From the NCBI RefSeq assembly GCF_000321415.2, contig NC_019902.2:2604001-2668000 (forward strand): DNA of 64,000 nt, given 5' to 3'. This stretch comes from Thioalkalivibrio nitratireducens DSM 14787. Its GTDB lineage: Bacteria; Pseudomonadota; Gammaproteobacteria; Ectothiorhodospirales; Ectothiorhodospiraceae. The notes below the pieces were generated by a model. It was not told where the DNA came from. It did no database searches and worked only from the letters and a program-made list of their open reading frames with translations. A program made the translations under genes and the position numbers. Shown in pieces: positions 41,554 to 52,617 of this stretch (position 1 is its first letter; the number at the start of each line of letters is the position of its first letter).

Positions 41554-42540
41554 TTATTCGGAGGGTTCCTGAAGCCCGGGCGGCGGCCAGCTTTCGAGCC
41601 GCATCCCCAGCGAGAGGCCATGACTGGCCAGTGTGTCCTTGATCTCGGTCAGCGATTTCTTCCCGAGGTTCGGCGTCCTCAGCAGCTCCACTTCCGTGCG
41701 CTGGACCAGGTCGCCAATGTGATAGATGTTCTCCGCCTTCAGACAGTTCGCCGAGCGCACGGTCAGCTCGAGCTCGTCCACCGGCCGCAGCAGCACCGGG
41801 TCGACCGCCCCTCCACTGACCGCGTGGGCTTCACGTGCCGTTTCCTTCAGATCGACGAACGGCGCCAACTGACCCTGCAGGATTCCGGCCGCATGACGCA
41901 CCGCGTCGTCCGGGGCAATCGCGCCATTGGTCTCAAGTTCGAGCACGAGACGGTCCATGTCGGTGCGCTGCGCGAGACGCGCACTCTCGACCCGATACGC
42001 GACCCGCCGGATCGGGCTGAAGCTCGCGTCCAGCATCAGCCGCCCGATCGTGCTGTCCTGCATCTCGCCCTGCCGCCGCGCAGCTACCGGCTCGTAGCCG
42101 CGCCCCTTGCGCAGCCGCAACGACATCGCCAACTCGACATTCTTCGCGATATTGGCAATCACGTGTTCGGGGTTCACCACTTCGACATCGTGATCTAGCG
42201 CGATGTCTCCGGCGGTTACCACACAGGGCCCGCGCTTGCGTAGCGACAACGTCGCCTCCTCGCGGCTGTGCATGCGCAATGCGACACCCTTCAGGTTCAG
42301 CAGGATATCAACGACGTCCTCCTGCACCCCTTCGATCGTCGAATACTCGTGCAGCACACCCTCGATCTCGACCTCGACGATCGCGGCACCGGGAATCGAC
42401 GACAGCAGCACTCGCCGCAACGCGTTACCGAGCGTATGGCCGAAGCCCCGCTCAAGCGGTTCCAGCACCACCCGCGCCTTGTTGCGGTTCTCCGCCTCGA
42501 CCTCGATGTGCTGCTTGTTGACCAACTCGTTCGCTTGCAT
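41554..42540 (-). CDS. rpoA: RNA polymerase subunit alpha
   Basis: A 328-residue subunit. The N-terminal dimerisation domain has [19 protein letters not shown]. The C-terminal domain that contacts UP elements and activators has [16 protein letters not shown] and [19 protein letters not shown] 42540 follows GGGAG; eight extra upstream residues are possible but not conserved. It lies in the standard alpha-operon position between rpsD and rplQ. Confidence 0.97.
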   Translation of the reverse strand: MQANELVNKQHIEVEAENRNKARVVLEPLERGFGHTLGNALRRVLLSSIPGAAIVEVEIEGVLHEYSTIEGVQEDVVDILLNLKGVALRMHSREEATLSLRKRGPCVVTAGDIALDHDVEVVNPEHVIANIAKNVELAMSLRLRKGRGYEPVAARRQGEMQDSTIGRLMLDASFSPIRRVAYRVESARLAQRTDMDRLVLELETNGAIAPDDAVRHAAGILQGQLAPFVDLKETAREAHAVSGGAVDPVLLRPVDELELTVRSANCLKAENIYHIGDLVQRTEVELLRTPNLGKKSLTEIKDTLASHGLSLGMRLESWPPPGLQEPSE

Positions 42541-42560
42541 TTCCACTCCCGCCGCGAGGC

Positions 42561-43181
42561 TCACTTCGAGTACAGCTCGACCACCAGCGACTCATTGATG
42601 TCGGCGGGCAGGTCGGAGCGATCGGGAAACGCCTTGAACACGCCTTCCAGCTTGCCACTGTCCACCTCGATCCAGCTCGGAATCCCTGCCTGCTCCGCCA
42701 GCGTCACCGCGTCCTTAATCCGAACCTGCTTGCGCGCCCCCTCCCGCACGCTGATCACGTCGGCCGGCGACACCTGGTAGGAGGCAATGTTAACGGTGCG
42801 CCCGTTCACCAGGATCGCGCGATGCGACACCAACTGGCGCGCCTCGGCCCGCGTGCAGCCAAAGCCCATCCGGTACACGACATTGTCCAGCCGCCCTTCG
42901 AGCAGGCGCAGCAGATTCTCGCCGGTCGACCCCTTGAGCCGCGACGCTTCCTTGTAGTAGTTTCGGAACTGCTTCTCGAGCACGCCGTAGGTACGGCGCA
43001 GCTTCTGCTTCTCGCGCAGCTGCACGCCGTAATCCGACAGACGCGTGCGCCGGTCCCCATGCTGGCCGGGCGGCTTGTCGAGCTTGCATTTCGTTTCCAG
43101 CGCACGGGCTCGGCTCTTGAGCCCCAGGTCCCCGCCTTCGCGCCGGGACAGCTTGCATTTCGGTCCAGTGTAACGGGCCAT
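42561..43181 (-). CDS. rpsD: Small-subunit ribosomal protein S4
   Basis: A 206-residue primary 16S rRNA-binding protein. It begins [19 protein letters not shown] and has [20 protein letters not shown] and the S4 RNA-binding fold [16 protein letters not shown]. In E. coli S4 represses this operon by binding a leader pseudoknot; no such element was identified here. Spacing to rpsK is 21 bases. Confidence 0.97.
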   Translation of the reverse strand: MARYTGPKCKLSRREGGDLGLKSRARALETKCKLDKPPGQHGDRRTRLSDYGVQLREKQKLRRTYGVLEKQFRNYYKEASRLKGSTGENLLRLLEGRLDNVVYRMGFGCTRAEARQLVSHRAILVNGRTVNIASYQVSPADVISVREGARKQVRIKDAVTLAEQAGIPSWIEVDSGKLEGVFKAFPDRSDLPADINESLVVELYSK

Positions 43182-43202
43182 AGATCAGAACTCCGGGTCG
43201 GT

Positions 43203-43592
43203 TTAGACGCGCCGCTTCTTGGGCGGACGGCAGCCGTTGTGCGGAATGGGGGTGATGTCGCTGATGTTCGTGATCTTGAAGCCCACGTTGTTCAGCGCGC
43301 GCACCGCCGACTCACGGCCGGGACCCGGCCCCTTCACCAGCACCTCGAGGTTTTTCACGCCGTGCTCCTGCGCCGCGCTGCCCGCACGCTCCGCCGCCAC
43401 CTGCGCAGCAAACGGCGTCGACTTTCGCGAACCCCGGAAACCGGAACCACCCGACGTCGCCCAGCTCAGCGTATTACCCTGCCGATCGGTGATCGTGATG
43501 ATCGTGTTATTGAAGGAGGCATAGACATGCGCCACGCCCTCGGCCACGTTCTTGCGGACCTTTTTCTTGGTCCTCGACTGCGGTTGTGCCAT
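43203..43592 (-). CDS. rpsK: Small-subunit ribosomal protein S11
   Basis: A 129-residue protein of the 30S platform. It includes [37 protein letters not shown] and the C-terminal [20 protein letters not shown]. Length and ending match E. coli. It lies between rpsM and rpsD in the alpha operon. Confidence 0.97.
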   Translation of the reverse strand: MAQPQSRTKKKVRKNVAEGVAHVYASFNNTIITITDRQGNTLSWATSGGSGFRGSRKSTPFAAQVAAERAGSAAQEHGVKNLEVLVKGPGPGRESAVRALNNVGFKITNISDITPIPHNGCRPPKKRRV

Positions 43593-43611
43593 TGACTAGA
43601 TCCCAGGAAAA

Positions 43612-43968
43612 TTACTTGCGAATCGGACGGCGGGGACCCTTGCGGGTGCGCGCATTCGTACGGGTGCGCTGCCCGCGCAGCGGCAGGCCTCGCCGGTGCC
43701 GCAGCCCGCGGTAGCAGCCGAGGTCCATCAGCCGCTTGATGTTCATGTTGATCTCGCGGCGCAGATCACCCTCGACCGCGAGCCGCCCGACCTCGGCGCG
43801 CAGACTCTCGATCTCGGCATCCGTCAGATCCCGGACCTTGATGTCTCCCCGAACCCCTGCCGCCTGGCAGATCTGCAGCGACCGGGTCCTGCCGATGCCG
43901 TAGATCGACGTCAGCGCGATCACGGTGTGCTTCTGGTCCGGAATGTTGATACCTGCGACGCGGGCCAT
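43612..43968 (-). CDS. rpsM: Small-subunit ribosomal protein S13
   Basis: A 118-residue head protein contacting the 50S subunit and P-site tRNA. It begins [27 protein letters not shown] and the C-terminal [20 protein letters not shown] with ARTRKGPRR are typical. First gene of the alpha operon, 66 bases downstream of the damaged rpmJ frame. Confidence 0.97.
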   Translation of the reverse strand: MARVAGINIPDQKHTVIALTSIYGIGRTRSLQICQAAGVRGDIKVRDLTDAEIESLRAEVGRLAVEGDLRREINMNIKRLMDLGCYRGLRHRRGLPLRGQRTRTNARTRKGPRRPIRK

Positions 43969-44034
43969 CCAAACTCTCCATCAAAACGGCAAAGCCGGCT
44001 ATTCTAACCGAAAATCAGAAACCGCTCAAGGCGT

Positions 44035-44149
44035 TCAACCTTGGCGCTGCTTGTGGCGGGGGTCCGAGCAGATCACCCGAACGACCCCCGTGGCGCCGGA
44101 TCAGCTTGCAGTTGCGGCAGATCGGCTTGACAGATGCTCGTACTTTCAT
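44035..44149 (-). pseudogene. rpmJ: Ribosomal protein L36 gene with a one-base frameshift
   Basis: From ATG 44149 the frame reads [20 protein letters not shown], the normal start of 37-residue L36 with its first zinc pair CRNC. A run of five C (44085-44089, plus strand) then shifts the frame. With four C the peptide would continue [17 protein letters not shown] to TGA at 44035-44037, exactly the family ending. As read, the second half of the zinc site is lost. It may be a homopolymer sequencing error or a real loss. Position between secY and rpsM is standard. Confidence 0.9.
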
Positions 44150-44170
44150 TGCTTCGCTCTCCGAAATTCC

Positions 44171-45514
44171 CTAGCGGATATTGGTTCCGCCAAAACCTTT
44201 GAGATTCGCCTTGCGCATCAGACCTTCGTACTGGTGCGACATCAGGTGTGCCTGCAGCTGTGCCATGAAATCCATCGTCACGATCACGATGATCAGCAGC
44301 GACGTTCCCCCGAAATAGAACGGTACGTTCCAGTACAGGATCAAAAACTCCGGCAGCAGACACACCGCGGTGATGTAGATCGCCCCGACCGTCGTCAGCC
44401 GCGTCATCACGCCGTCAATGAACCGCTCGGTCTGCACGCCCGGCCGAATCCCCGGGATGAACGCCCCCTGCTTCTTCAGGTTCTCGGCCGTCTCACGCGA
44501 ATTGAACACGAGCGCGGTATAGAAAAAGCAGAAGAAGATGATTGCCGCCGCGTAAAACGTGACGTACAGCGGCTGGCCGGGCGCAAGGGTCGTCGAGATC
44601 TCGCGAAGCCATCCCATGCCTTCCGCCTGACCGAACCATTGTCCCAGCGTTGCCGGGAACAGGATGATGCTCGATGCAAAGATCGGCGGAATCACCCCGG
44701 CCATGTTCAGTTTCAGCGGCAGGTGGCTAGACTGCCCACCGATCACCTTGCGGCCTACCTGGCGCTTGGCATAGTTGATCGTGATCCGCCGTTGCCCGCG
44801 TTCGACGAAGACCACGAACGCGGTAACCGCGAGCGCGAGGACCAGCAGGATAACCACGAATGCAGCCGCAAGTTCCCCCGTTCGGGCGAGCTCGAGCGTA
44901 CCGCCGATCGCCGCCGGAAGACCCGCGACGATGCCCGCAAAGATGATGATCGAGATCCCGTTGCCGATCCCCCGTTCGGTAATCTGCTCGCCCAGCCAAA
45001 CAAGGAACATGGTCCCGGTCACCAGCGACACCACCACCGTCGGGATGAAGATGTGCGACGGAATCAGCGCCATCGGCATTCCCTGGATCGTCTGCCCGTT
45101 GAGCGCAATCGCGATCCCGATACTCTGAAACAGCGCGAGGAACACGGTGCCGTAACGCGTGTACTGCGTGATCTTCCGCCGCCCCGATTCGCCCTCCTTC
45201 TTCAGTTGCTGCAGGTAGGGGACGGTCGCCGCCAGCAACTGCATGATGATCGCCGCGGAGATATAGGGCATGACCCCGAGCGCGAAGATCGACAGGCGCT
45301 CCAGCGCACCTCCCGAGAACATGTTGAACATGTCCAGGATGGTGCCGCTGTGCTGCTCGAAGAAGCTCGAGACCGCAACCGGGTTGATCCCCGGGACCGG
45401 AATGAACGTGCCGATACGGTAGACGACCAGCGCCCCGAGCACGAACAGCAGCCGTTGCCGAAGCTCGGAAAACCCCGTCAGTCCTGCACCCCTCGCTGCG
45501 GCTCCACGTGCCAT
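44171..45514 (-). CDS. secY: Protein translocase subunit SecY
   Basis: A 447-residue channel of the Sec translocon with ten hydrophobic helices. Family blocks are [54 protein letters not shown] [20 protein letters not shown] and the C-terminal [13 protein letters not shown]. The start is two bases after the rplO stop, so coupled translation is likely. rpmJ follows at 21 bases. Confidence 0.97.
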   Translation of the reverse strand: MARGAAARGAGLTGFSELRQRLLFVLGALVVYRIGTFIPVPGINPVAVSSFFEQHSGTILDMFNMFSGGALERLSIFALGVMPYISAAIIMQLLAATVPYLQQLKKEGESGRRKITQYTRYGTVFLALFQSIGIAIALNGQTIQGMPMALIPSHIFIPTVVVSLVTGTMFLVWLGEQITERGIGNGISIIIFAGIVAGLPAAIGGTLELARTGELAAAFVVILLVLALAVTAFVVFVERGQRRITINYAKRQVGRKVIGGQSSHLPLKLNMAGVIPPIFASSIILFPATLGQWFGQAEGMGWLREISTTLAPGQPLYVTFYAAAIIFFCFFYTALVFNSRETAENLKKQGAFIPGIRPGVQTERFIDGVMTRLTTVGAIYITAVCLLPEFLILYWNVPFYFGGTSLLIIVIVTMDFMAQLQAHLMSHQYEGLMRKANLKGFGGTNIR

Positions 45515-45516
45515 GA

Positions 45517-45948
45517 TTACCCCTCGACGCGCCCGCCGGCGGCCTCGATCGCGGCCTTCGCGCCGGCCGTGACGCCGATGCCGAGCACGACGACGGCTTT
45601 ATCGATGGAACCCGACGCAAACACCTTCGCTCGCGCTGCGTTACCCGAAATCAGCCCGGCACCCTTGAGCGACTCGAGGGTCACGTCGCCTGAGACCTTC
45701 GCCAGCTCGTGCAGCCGGACCTCGGCGGTGACCAGCGCGCTGCGGGAACGGAAGCCGACCTTCGGCAACCGGCGCTGCAGCGGCATCTGGCCGCCCTCGA
45801 ATCCGACCTTGTGATAGCCGCCCGAGCGAGATTTCTGCCCCTTGTGGCCGCGGCCTCCGGTCTTGCCCAGCCCGGACCCGATCCCCCGCCCGAGCCTCTT
45901 GCCCTTGGACCGCGATCCCGGAACCGGCAGCAGTTCATTCATGCGCAT
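45517..45948 (-). CDS. rplO: Large-subunit ribosomal protein L15
   Basis: A 143-residue 50S protein. It starts [20 protein letters not shown] and has the glycine-rich rRNA-binding [23 protein letters not shown] 45948 follows GAGGTC; ATG 45942 is an in-frame alternative. It lies two bases downstream of rpmD in the spc operon. Confidence 0.96.
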   Translation of the reverse strand: MRMNELLPVPGSRSKGKRLGRGIGSGLGKTGGRGHKGQKSRSGGYHKVGFEGGQMPLQRRLPKVGFRSRSALVTAEVRLHELAKVSGDVTLESLKGAGLISGNAARAKVFASGSIDKAVVVLGIGVTAGAKAAIEAAGGRVEG

Positions 45949-45950
45949 GG

Positions 45951-46133
45951 TCAGACCTCCTCGACCTTGAGCAGGTAGGCGACCTTGCGCACCATGCCCA
46001 GATTCTCCGGCGTGGCATCCACCACCGAGGTACTTTGCGTGCGGCGCAGGCCGAGCCCGCGCACGCAGGCCTTGTGATTGGCCAGGCGGCCCGCAGTCGA
46101 CCGCACCAGCGTAAGCTTGAGCTTGTTCATCAT
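45951..46133 (-). CDS. rpmD: Large-subunit ribosomal protein L30
   Basis: A 60-residue 50S protein: [16 protein letters not shown], then [17 protein letters not shown] and a conserved [14 protein letters not shown] end. The ATGATG start overlaps the rpsE TGA; the second ATG (46130) may be used instead. Normal length. Confidence 0.94.
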   Translation of the reverse strand: MMNKLKLTLVRSTAGRLANHKACVRGLGLRRTQSTSVVDATPENLGMVRKVAYLLKVEEV

Positions 46134-46639
46134 CAACCCGTGATTTCTTCGAGCGTCTTGCCGCGCTTGGCCGCGACCCACTCCGGATCATGCACCGCAC
46201 CCAGACCGTCGATCGTGGCCTGCACGACGTTGATCGGATTGCGCGAACCGACGCATTTGGCGAGCACGTTCCGCACCCCGGCGACCTCGAGCACGGCACG
46301 CATCGCGCCACCGGCGATCACCCCGGTGCCCTCCGACGCCGGCTGCATGAATACCGTTGCGGCACCATGGCGGCCATTGATCGCGTAGTGCAGCGTGCCG
46401 TCGCGCAGCGACACGGTTTTCATGTTCTGGCGCGCCTGCTGCATCGCCTTCTGGATCGCCAGCGGCACCTCGCGTGCCTTGCCATAGCCGTAGCCCACGC
46501 GGCCGTCGCCGTCACCGACCACGGTCAGCGCAGCGAAACGGAATTGCCGGCCGCCTTTCACGACCTTGGCCACCCGGTTCACGCTGATCAGTTTTTCCTG
46601 CAGCCCGTCCGTGGCTTCACTTGCTTCGTTACGTGCCAT
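46133..46639 (-). CDS. rpsE: Small-subunit ribosomal protein S5
   Basis: A 168-residue protein of the 30S body involved in decoding fidelity. It has [38 protein letters not shown] and the C-terminal [20 protein letters not shown]. Spacing to rplR is 27 bases. Confidence 0.97.
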   Translation of the reverse strand: MARNEASEATDGLQEKLISVNRVAKVVKGGRQFRFAALTVVGDGDGRVGYGYGKAREVPLAIQKAMQQARQNMKTVSLRDGTLHYAINGRHGAATVFMQPASEGTGVIAGGAMRAVLEVAGVRNVLAKCVGSRNPINVVQATIDGLGAVHDPEWVAAKRGKTLEEITG

Positions 46640-46666
46640 TGCTCTCTCCGTTGCTACCCGATCCGC

Positions 46667-47020
46667 TCAGAACGTGAGACCACCCTCGCGGGCGGCATCG
46701 GCCAGGGCCTGTACGCGACCGTGATAGCGGAAACCCGAACGGTCGAAGGCCACGCGATCGACCCCGACCTGCCGGGCCCTTTCCGCGATCAGCTTTCCTA
46801 CCCGCGTCGCCGCATCGACGTTGCCGGTATATTTGACATCGCCCCGCACCGCGGACTCCGCGGTGGACGCCGCCGCGAGCACGCGCTCGCCGCCGGGGGC
46901 GATGACCTGCGCATAGATATGCCGCGGGGTCCGGTGTACACAGAGGCGGTGCACGCCCAGCTCCCGGATCTTGAACCGCGCGCGGCGCGCCCTTCTGAGT
47001 CTCGACTCTTTCTTGTCCAC
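46667..47020 (-). CDS. rplR: Large-subunit ribosomal protein L18
   Basis: A 117-residue 5S rRNA-binding protein. [20 protein letters not shown] and [20 protein letters not shown] are family blocks, and the end [20 protein letters not shown] with EGGL is typical. Nine bases separate it from rplF. Confidence 0.97.
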   Translation of the reverse strand: MDKKESRLRRARRARFKIRELGVHRLCVHRTPRHIYAQVIAPGGERVLAAASTAESAVRGDVKYTGNVDAATRVGKLIAERARQVGVDRVAFDRSGFRYHGRVQALADAAREGGLTF

Positions 47021-47029
47021 GGATCTACC

Positions 47030-47560
47030 CTACTTCTTCTTGGCTTCTTTGCGAAGGATGCGCTCACCTTTGTACTTCACGCCCTTGCCCTTGTAGGGCT
47101 CCGGCGGCCGGAAGGCGCGGATGTTGGCGGCGACCTGCCCCACCTGCTGGCAGTCGTGGCCCTTGACCACGATCTCGGTCTGGCTCGGCGTATCGATCGT
47201 CACGCCGTCCGGCACCTCGAATGCGATCGGGTGCGAAAACCCCAGGTTGAGGTTCAGTACCTTGCCCTGGGCCTGAGCGCGGTATCCGACACCGACCAAT
47301 TCCAGGCCGCGCTCGAATCCCTGACTCACGCCGTGAACGTGGTTCCCCAGCAGAGAGCGCACGGTGCCGGCAAGCGCGCCGTTGGCCGCGTCCGCGGCCG
47401 CTGCCACGGACACCACGTTCCCGTCGACCGAGACCTCGACGGCATCCGGGCGGGCCATCGCAATGGTCCCTTTCGGACCCTTCACGGTGATCTCCTGCTC
47501 GGTCAACTCCAAGGTGACCCCGGCGGGAAGGTTCAGCGGTCGTTTTGCTACCCGAGACAT
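47030..47560 (-). CDS. rplF: Large-subunit ribosomal protein L6
   Basis: A 176-residue 50S protein with two related domains. It begins [19 protein letters not shown] and contains VKGPKGTI and the C-terminal [22 protein letters not shown] 47560 matches homologues; the upstream extension of 21 residues does not. Confidence 0.97.
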   Translation of the reverse strand: MSRVAKRPLNLPAGVTLELTEQEITVKGPKGTIAMARPDAVEVSVDGNVVSVAAAADAANGALAGTVRSLLGNHVHGVSQGFERGLELVGVGYRAQAQGKVLNLNLGFSHPIAFEVPDGVTIDTPSQTEIVVKGHDCQQVGQVAANIRAFRPPEPYKGKGVKYKGERILRKEAKKK

Positions 47561-47570
47561 CGCGTTTTCC

Positions 47571-47963
47571 TCAGTAGATCTTGCAGAGCACTTCGCCGCC
47601 CTGCCCCAAAGCCCGCGCCGCACGATCCGTCATCACCCCTTTCGGAGTGGAGACGATCGCAACGCCCAGGCCGGCGTTGATTTTTGGCAGATCGTCCTTG
47701 CCCCGATAGATCCGCAGCCCGGGCCGGCTGATCCGCTGCAGGTTCTCGATCACGCCCTGACCCTGGAAGTATTTCAGCGTCACGTGCAGCTGCCTCGAGG
47801 CACCGTCGCCCTCGGCGCTGACGTCCCCCACGTAGCCTTCCTCCGCGAACACCTTCAGGATCGCTTCCTTGGTGCGGCTGTAGGGCACGACCACGCTCTT
47901 CTTTTGCGCTCGCTGCGCGTTGCGCACGCGTGTAAGCATGTCGGCAATCGTATCGGTCATCAT
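47571..47963 (-). CDS. rpsH: Small-subunit ribosomal protein S8
   Basis: A 130-residue 16S rRNA-binding protein, and in E. coli the spc-operon translational repressor. It begins [19 protein letters not shown] and has [18 protein letters not shown] and [20 protein letters not shown]. Two adjacent ATG codons (47963, 47960) are possible starts. Confidence 0.96.
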   Translation of the reverse strand: MMTDTIADMLTRVRNAQRAQKKSVVVPYSRTKEAILKVFAEEGYVGDVSAEGDGASRQLHVTLKYFQGQGVIENLQRISRPGLRIYRGKDDLPKINAGLGVAIVSTPKGVMTDRAARALGQGGEVLCKIY

Positions 47964-47976
47964 CTCGTCTGTCTCC

Positions 47977-48282
47977 TTACCAACTCGCCTTGCGCAAGCC
48001 CGGGATCTCGCCGCGCATTGCGAACTCGCGCAGCTTGTTCCGGCCCAGACCGAACCGCCGATAGTACCCCTTCGGCCGCCCCGTCAGCCCACAGCGATTG
48101 CGCTGGCGCACCGCGCTGGAATCACGCGGCAGCTTCTGCAAGGCTTGCATTGCCGCCAGCCGCTCTTCGCCCGGCAGGGACTCGTCGAGGATTTTCGTCT
48201 TCAACTCGGCGCGCCGCGCGGCATACTTCGCCACCAGCCGGGCACGCTTCTGTTCGCGCTGCATCATCGAAATCTTTGCCAT
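47977..48282 (-). CDS. rpsN: Small-subunit ribosomal protein S14
   Basis: A 101-residue S14 of the long, zinc-free type: [20 protein letters not shown], then [20 protein letters not shown] and [20 protein letters not shown]. The CxxC pairs of the zinc-binding form are absent, which is typical for this class. Longer upstream frames are shadows of rplE. Confidence 0.97.
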   Translation of the reverse strand: MAKISMMQREQKRARLVAKYAARRAELKTKILDESLPGEERLAAMQALQKLPRDSSAVRQRNRCGLTGRPKGYYRRFGLGRNKLREFAMRGEIPGLRKASW

Positions 48283-48298
48283 CTCTCGAAACCTCGGG

Positions 48299-48838
48299 TT
48301 ACTGCCGGAACGGAAAACGGAAGGCCGCAAGCAGCGCTTTCGCTTCCTCGTCGCTCTTCGCATCGGTGGTGATGGTGATATCCATCCCGCGAATCTTGTC
48401 GACCCGGTCGTAATCGATTTCCGGGAAGATGATCTGTTCCTTGACGCCCAGGCTGTAGTTGCCCCGGCCATCGAACGCGCGCGGACTGAAGCCACGGAAG
48501 TCGCGCACCCGCGGCAGCGCGACATTGATCAGCCGGTCCAGAAACTCGTACATCCGACGCCGGCGCAACGTGACCTTGCATCCGATCGGATACCCGTCGC
48601 GGATCTTGAACCCCGCGATCGATTTTCGCGCCTTGGTCACAACCGGCTTCTGCCCGGCAATCGCGGACATATCGGCCAGCGCGTGCTCGATCACCTTCTT
48701 GTCGGCGACCGCGTCGCCCAAACCCATGTTCAGCGTGACCTTCGTGATGCGCGGAACCTCCATCACGTTCTGGTACTGAAACTGTTCCTGCAGGGCCGGC
48801 ACGACCGACTCCAGGTACTGCGCTCTCAAACGTTCCAT
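48299..48838 (-). CDS. rplE: Large-subunit ribosomal protein L5
   Basis: A 179-residue 5S rRNA-binding protein that contacts P-site tRNA. It has [38 protein letters not shown] [20 protein letters not shown] and [19 protein letters not shown]. Standard spc-operon position between rplX and rpsN. Confidence 0.97.
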   Translation of the reverse strand: MERLRAQYLESVVPALQEQFQYQNVMEVPRITKVTLNMGLGDAVADKKVIEHALADMSAIAGQKPVVTKARKSIAGFKIRDGYPIGCKVTLRRRRMYEFLDRLINVALPRVRDFRGFSPRAFDGRGNYSLGVKEQIIFPEIDYDRVDKIRGMDITITTDAKSDEEAKALLAAFRFPFRQ

Positions 48839-48855
48839 GGCTCTCTTTCTCGCCC

Positions 48856-49173
48856 TTATGCGTCGACGACTTCGCCGTTCGAGCGAAACACCCGAACCTT
48901 GCGCCCGTCTTCGAGGGTCTTGAAGGAAACCCGGTCACCCTTGGCGGTGGCGGGATTGAAAAGCATCACGTTGGAAACATCGATCGGCATCTCTTTCTCG
49001 ATAATGCCGCCGGTCCGCCCCATGTTGGGGTTTGGCTTCTGATGTTTCTTCACCATATTGATGTTCTGGACCAGGACGCGGTCGCCCTCGAGTGACCGCA
49101 GCACGGTACCCCGACGGCCCTTGTCCTTGCCCGTGATCACGATCACGTCATCGCCCTTGCGGATTTTTTTCAT
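48856..49173 (-). CDS. rplX: Large-subunit ribosomal protein L24
   Basis: A 105-residue assembly-initiator protein with a KOW motif: [40 protein letters not shown] and SNVMLFNP follow. ATG 49173 lies eight bases after the rplN stop; an upstream start would add four residues. Confidence 0.96.
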   Translation of the reverse strand: MKKIRKGDDVIVITGKDKGRRGTVLRSLEGDRVLVQNINMVKKHQKPNPNMGRTGGIIEKEMPIDVSNVMLFNPATAKGDRVSFKTLEDGRKVRVFRSNGEVVDA

Positions 49174-49181
49174 GGCCTGCC

Positions 49182-49550
49182 TCACAGTACTTCCGGGGCC
49201 AGCGAGATGATCTTCATGAACTTCTCGCCGCGCAGTTCGCGGGTCACCGGGCCGAAAATCCGGGTGCCAATCGGCTGCAGCTGGTTGTTCAGCAGCACCG
49301 CGGCATTCCGGTCGAATCGAATCACCGAGCCGTCCGGGCGCCGGACCCCCGCCGCGGTACGCACGACGACCGCGTTGTAGACGTCGCCCTTCTTCACCTT
49401 CCCGCGCGGGATCGCGTCCTTGACGCTGACCTTGATCACGTCACCGACCCGCGCATACCGGCGGTGGGATCCACCCAGCACCTTGATACACTGCACCCGG
49501 CGGGCGCCGCTGTTGTCGGCGGCCTCCAGAACGGTCTGCATCTGAATCAT
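49182..49550 (-). CDS. rplN: Large-subunit ribosomal protein L14
   Basis: A 122-residue 50S protein and the docking site of RsfS, which is encoded at 1380-1769. It begins [20 protein letters not shown] and contains [14 protein letters not shown] and [14 protein letters not shown]. First gene of the spc operon, 29 bases after rpsQ. Confidence 0.97.
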   Translation of the reverse strand: MIQMQTVLEAADNSGARRVQCIKVLGGSHRRYARVGDVIKVSVKDAIPRGKVKKGDVYNAVVVRTAAGVRRPDGSVIRFDRNAAVLLNNQLQPIGTRIFGPVTRELRGEKFMKIISLAPEVL

Positions 49551-49579
49551 GACTTAACTCTCCAACGATTGGCGCCGGC

Positions 49580-49846
49580 TCATGCCTGGGCGCGGCTGAC
49601 CACTTCGACCAGCGCAAAGCGCTTGAGGCGCGACAGCGGCCGGCACTCACGCACCCGCACGGTATCCCCCAGGCGCGACTCGTTACCCTCGTCGTGCACG
49701 TACAGCCGGGTGCTCCGCCGGATGAACTTACCGTACAGCGGATGCCGCACGCGGCGCTCCACCAGCACGGTCCGGGTCTTGTTCGCCTTGTCACTCACCA
49801 CACGCCCGATGATCGAACGCTGGGTCTTCGACATTTCGTCGCTCAT
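49580..49846 (-). CDS. rpsQ: Small-subunit ribosomal protein S17
   Basis: An 88-residue OB-fold protein: [40 protein letters not shown] and [17 protein letters not shown]. The N-terminus MSDEMSKTQ gives two possible starts. Last gene of the S10 cluster. Confidence 0.96.
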   Translation of the reverse strand: MSDEMSKTQRSIIGRVVSDKANKTRTVLVERRVRHPLYGKFIRRSTRLYVHDEGNESRLGDTVRVRECRPLSRLKRFALVEVVSRAQA

Positions 49847-49850
49847 GTTC

Positions 49851-50045
49851 TTATCCTGCCGCCTTGCGTTCGTTCATCAGCGTCTTGATCTGAGCGATCT
49901 CGCGCCGAACCTTTTTCACACGGTCCGGACGCGCAAGCTGTCCAACCGCCTTCTGCATGCGCAGCGCGAACTGTTCCTGATACAGGCCCTGCAGCTCTTC
50001 GCCGAGCTCCGAGTCGCTCTTAATCTTCAGATCCGCGAACTTCAT
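49851..50045 (-). CDS. rpmC: Large-subunit ribosomal protein L29
   Basis: A 64-residue two-helix protein near the tunnel exit: [20 protein letters not shown], ending [22 protein letters not shown] 50045 overlaps the rplP TGA by one base; a GTG one codon earlier is possible. Confidence 0.95.
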   Translation of the reverse strand: MKFADLKIKSDSELGEELQGLYQEQFALRMQKAVGQLARPDRVKKVRREIAQIKTLMNERKAAG

Positions 50046-50458
50046 CACATCACCTGCCTGCGCGTGAACGTCGTCTTGATCGGCAGCTTCGCGGCTGCCA
50101 GGCGGAACGCCTCGCGCGCGGTCTCCTCGTTGACCCCTTCCATTTCATACAGCACGCGTCCCGGCTGGATCTTGCACACCCAGTACTCGACGTTGCCCTT
50201 GCCCTTCCCCATCCGAACCTCGAGCGGCTTCTTCGAGACGGGCACGTCCGGGAACACCCGGATCCAGATCTTGCCGCCACGCTTGATGTGGCGGACCATC
50301 GCTCGCCGCGCCGCCTCGATCTGGCGCGCGGTGATCCGCCCCCGGTCCACCGCCTGGAGGCCGAACTCGCCGAAGCTCACCTTCGCCCCGACGGTCGCGA
50401 GGCCGCGGTTCTTGCCCTTGAACTGTTTGCGGAACTTGGTTCTTTTTGGCTGCAGCAT
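50045..50458 (-). CDS. rplP: Large-subunit ribosomal protein L16
   Basis: A 137-residue protein at the A-site tRNA elbow. It begins [19 protein letters not shown] and has [20 protein letters not shown] and [20 protein letters not shown]. An arginine corresponding to the hydroxylated Arg81 of E. coli is in the KGNVEYW region. Overlaps rpmC by one base. Confidence 0.97.
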   Translation of the reverse strand: MLQPKRTKFRKQFKGKNRGLATVGAKVSFGEFGLQAVDRGRITARQIEAARRAMVRHIKRGGKIWIRVFPDVPVSKKPLEVRMGKGKGNVEYWVCKIQPGRVLYEMEGVNEETAREAFRLAAAKLPIKTTFTRRQVM

Positions 50459-50467
50459 GTCGATGTC

Positions 50468-51145
50468 CTAGTTCGCGGTCGCGGGCCTGGCTTCCGACGC
50501 ACCGTCGAGGCCGAAAACTTCACCCTTGAAAATCCAGACCTTGATCCCGATCACGCCGTAGGTCGTCTTGGCCTCGGCGAACCCGTAGTCGATGTCGGCA
50601 CGCAGGGTATGCAGCGGCACCCGGCCCTCCCGATACCACTCCGAGCGCGCGATCTCGGCGCCGTTCAGGCGCCCCGAGACGTGCACCTTCACGCCCTGGG
50701 CACCGAGACGCTGTGCGTTACCGACCGCACGCTTCATCGCGCGCCGGAACATGATCCGGCGCTCGAGCTGCTGTGCAATCCCCTCGGCCACCAACTGGGC
50801 ATCGACCTCCGGCTTGCGGATCTCCTCGATGTTGATCTTGACGTTTGCGATCTCCAGCCCCAGGCGAGCGGCTACCTGGCGCCGCAATGCCTCGATGTCC
50901 TCGCCCTTCTTTCCGATCACGATGCCCGGGCGCGCGGTGTGAATGGTCACGTGCGCGGCGCGCGAGGGCCGCTCGATCTGGACGCGGCTCACCGACGCGT
51001 GCGCGAGACGCTTGCGCAGGAACGAGCGCAGTTCGAGATCGCTGTTCAGCGTCTTTCCGAAGCTGTTCCCGTCTTCGTACCACACTGCCGCCCAGGGGCG
51101 CGAGATACCGAGACGAATGCCGGTTGGATGTACCTTCTGGCCCAT
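50468..51145 (-). CDS. rpsC: Small-subunit ribosomal protein S3
   Basis: A 225-residue protein at the mRNA entry channel. It begins [20 protein letters not shown]. The KH domain has [40 protein letters not shown] and [16 protein letters not shown] follow. ATG 51145 is two bases from the rplV stop. The longer open frame upstream is a shadow. Confidence 0.97.
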   Translation of the reverse strand: MGQKVHPTGIRLGISRPWAAVWYEDGNSFGKTLNSDLELRSFLRKRLAHASVSRVQIERPSRAAHVTIHTARPGIVIGKKGEDIEALRRQVAARLGLEIANVKINIEEIRKPEVDAQLVAEGIAQQLERRIMFRRAMKRAVGNAQRLGAQGVKVHVSGRLNGAEIARSEWYREGRVPLHTLRADIDYGFAEAKTTYGVIGIKVWIFKGEVFGLDGASEARPATAN

Positions 51146-51147
51146 GG

Positions 51148-51498
51148 TTATTTCGCCCCCTTCTCGCTGACGCCAATCAGGATGTGGCTGGTACGTTTCA
51201 GGATGCGGTTGCCACGGCCCTTGGCGCGCGCGTGCATCCGTTTCAGCGTCGGGCCCTGGTCGACCTGGATCCGGCTGACCCGCAGCTCGTCGACATCGGC
51301 CCCGTCGTTGTTCTCCGCATTGGCGATGGCGGACTCGAGCACCTTCTTGAGCATCGACGCCGCCTTCTTCGGGCTGAAGCCGAGTTCGTTCAGTGCCTGC
51401 TCCACCTTCTTGCCCCGAATCTGATTCGCGACCAGACGGGCCTTCTGCGGCGAGATCCGGGCGAACCGCAGCTTCGCGATCGTTTCTTGCGTTTCCAT
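51148..51498 (-). CDS. rplV: Large-subunit ribosomal protein L22
   Basis: A 116-residue protein whose loop lines the exit tunnel. [20 protein letters not shown], then [11 protein letters not shown] and the tip [20 protein letters not shown], are conserved. METQETIAK starts at ATG 51498; a GTG lies one codon earlier. Confidence 0.96.
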   Translation of the reverse strand: METQETIAKLRFARISPQKARLVANQIRGKKVEQALNELGFSPKKAASMLKKVLESAIANAENNDGADVDELRVSRIQVDQGPTLKRMHARAKGRGNRILKRTSHILIGVSEKGAK

Positions 51499-51507
51499 CA
51501 CAGTTCC

Positions 51508-51780
51508 TTAGCGCGACTTCTTGTTGGCCACATGGCCCTTGAAAGTCCGGGTCGCGGCGAACTCGCCGAGCTTGTGCCCGACCATGTTCTCGGTCACCAG
51601 CACCGGCACATGCTGCCGGCCGTTGTGCACCGCCAGTGTCAGACCGACCATCTGCGGAATGATCATCGACCGGCGCGACCAGGTCTTGATCGGCCGCCGG
51701 TCGTTCTTTTCCACGGCAACGTCGACCTTCTTGAGCAGGTGATGGTCGACGAACGGACCCTTTTTCAGTGAACGCGGCAT
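51508..51780 (-). CDS. rpsS: Small-subunit ribosomal protein S19
   Basis: A 90-residue 30S head protein. It begins [20 protein letters not shown] and has [20 protein letters not shown] and [20 protein letters not shown]. Near-identical in length to E. coli (92). Confidence 0.97.
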   Translation of the reverse strand: MPRSLKKGPFVDHHLLKKVDVAVEKNDRRPIKTWSRRSMIIPQMVGLTLAVHNGRQHVPVLVTENMVGHKLGEFAATRTFKGHVANKKSR

Positions 51781-51792
51781 GATCGAGCTCCG

Positions 51793-52614
51793 TTACTTCT
51801 TGTGCCGACGCACGATCATGCGGTCGGTACGCTTGTTGTTTCGGGTCTTGTAACCCTTCGTCGGCACACCCCAAGGGGTGACCGGATGTTTCCCGAAGTT
51901 CCGACCCTCGCCGCCGCCGTGCGGGTGGTCGACCGGGTTCATCGCGGTGCCGCGCACCGTCGGACGCACCCCGACCCATCGCTTGGCGCCGGCCTTGCCG
52001 AATTTCCGCAGGCTGTGCCCACTGTTGCCGACCTCTCCGACCACCGCGCGACACTCGGCGGGCACCCGGCGCATCTCGCCGGAACGCAGCCGCAGCGTCG
52101 CGAGCCGCCCCTCCCTTGCAACCAACTGCACCGAGGTGCCGGCGGAGCGCGCGATCTGCGCACCTTTGCCCGGTTTCATTTCGACACAGTGAACGACGGT
52201 GCCAACAGGGATCGCGCGAAGCTCCATTGCGTTTCCTGGGCGCACCGGGGCCTGGCTTCCGCTCTGCAGCGTGTCCCCGGGCTGGACCCCTTTCGGCGCG
52301 ATGATGTAGCGGCGCTCGCCGTCTGCATATTTCAGCAGCGCCAGATGCGCACTGCGGTTCGGGTCATATTCGAGCCGTTCGACCTGCGCCGGAACGTTGT
52401 CTTTGTTGCGCCTGAAGTCGACGAGCCGGTAATGCTGTTTATGGCCGCCACCGACGTGGCGCACTGTGATCCGCCCGCGGTTGTTGCGCCCGCCGGTCCG
52501 TGCCTTCTTCTCGAGCAGCGGCCCGTACGGCGCACCGGAATGCAGCTCCGGGGTGCGGATCTGAACCGCGTGGCGGCGCCCCGCCGACGTGGGATTGGTC
52601 TTGATGATCGCCAT
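51793..52614 (-). CDS. rplB: Large-subunit ribosomal protein L2
   Basis: A 273-residue protein near the peptidyl-transferase centre. It has [28 protein letters not shown]-like [20 protein letters not shown] and the C-terminal [20 protein letters not shown], including the conserved histidine near residue 229. Three bases separate it from rplW. Confidence 0.97.
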   Translation of the reverse strand: MAIIKTNPTSAGRRHAVQIRTPELHSGAPYGPLLEKKARTGGRNNRGRITVRHVGGGHKQHYRLVDFRRNKDNVPAQVERLEYDPNRSAHLALLKYADGERRYIIAPKGVQPGDTLQSGSQAPVRPGNAMELRAIPVGTVVHCVEMKPGKGAQIARSAGTSVQLVAREGRLATLRLRSGEMRRVPAECRAVVGEVGNSGHSLRKFGKAGAKRWVGVRPTVRGTAMNPVDHPHGGGEGRNFGKHPVTPWGVPTKGYKTRNNKRTDRMIVRRHKK

Positions 52615-52617
52615 GAC

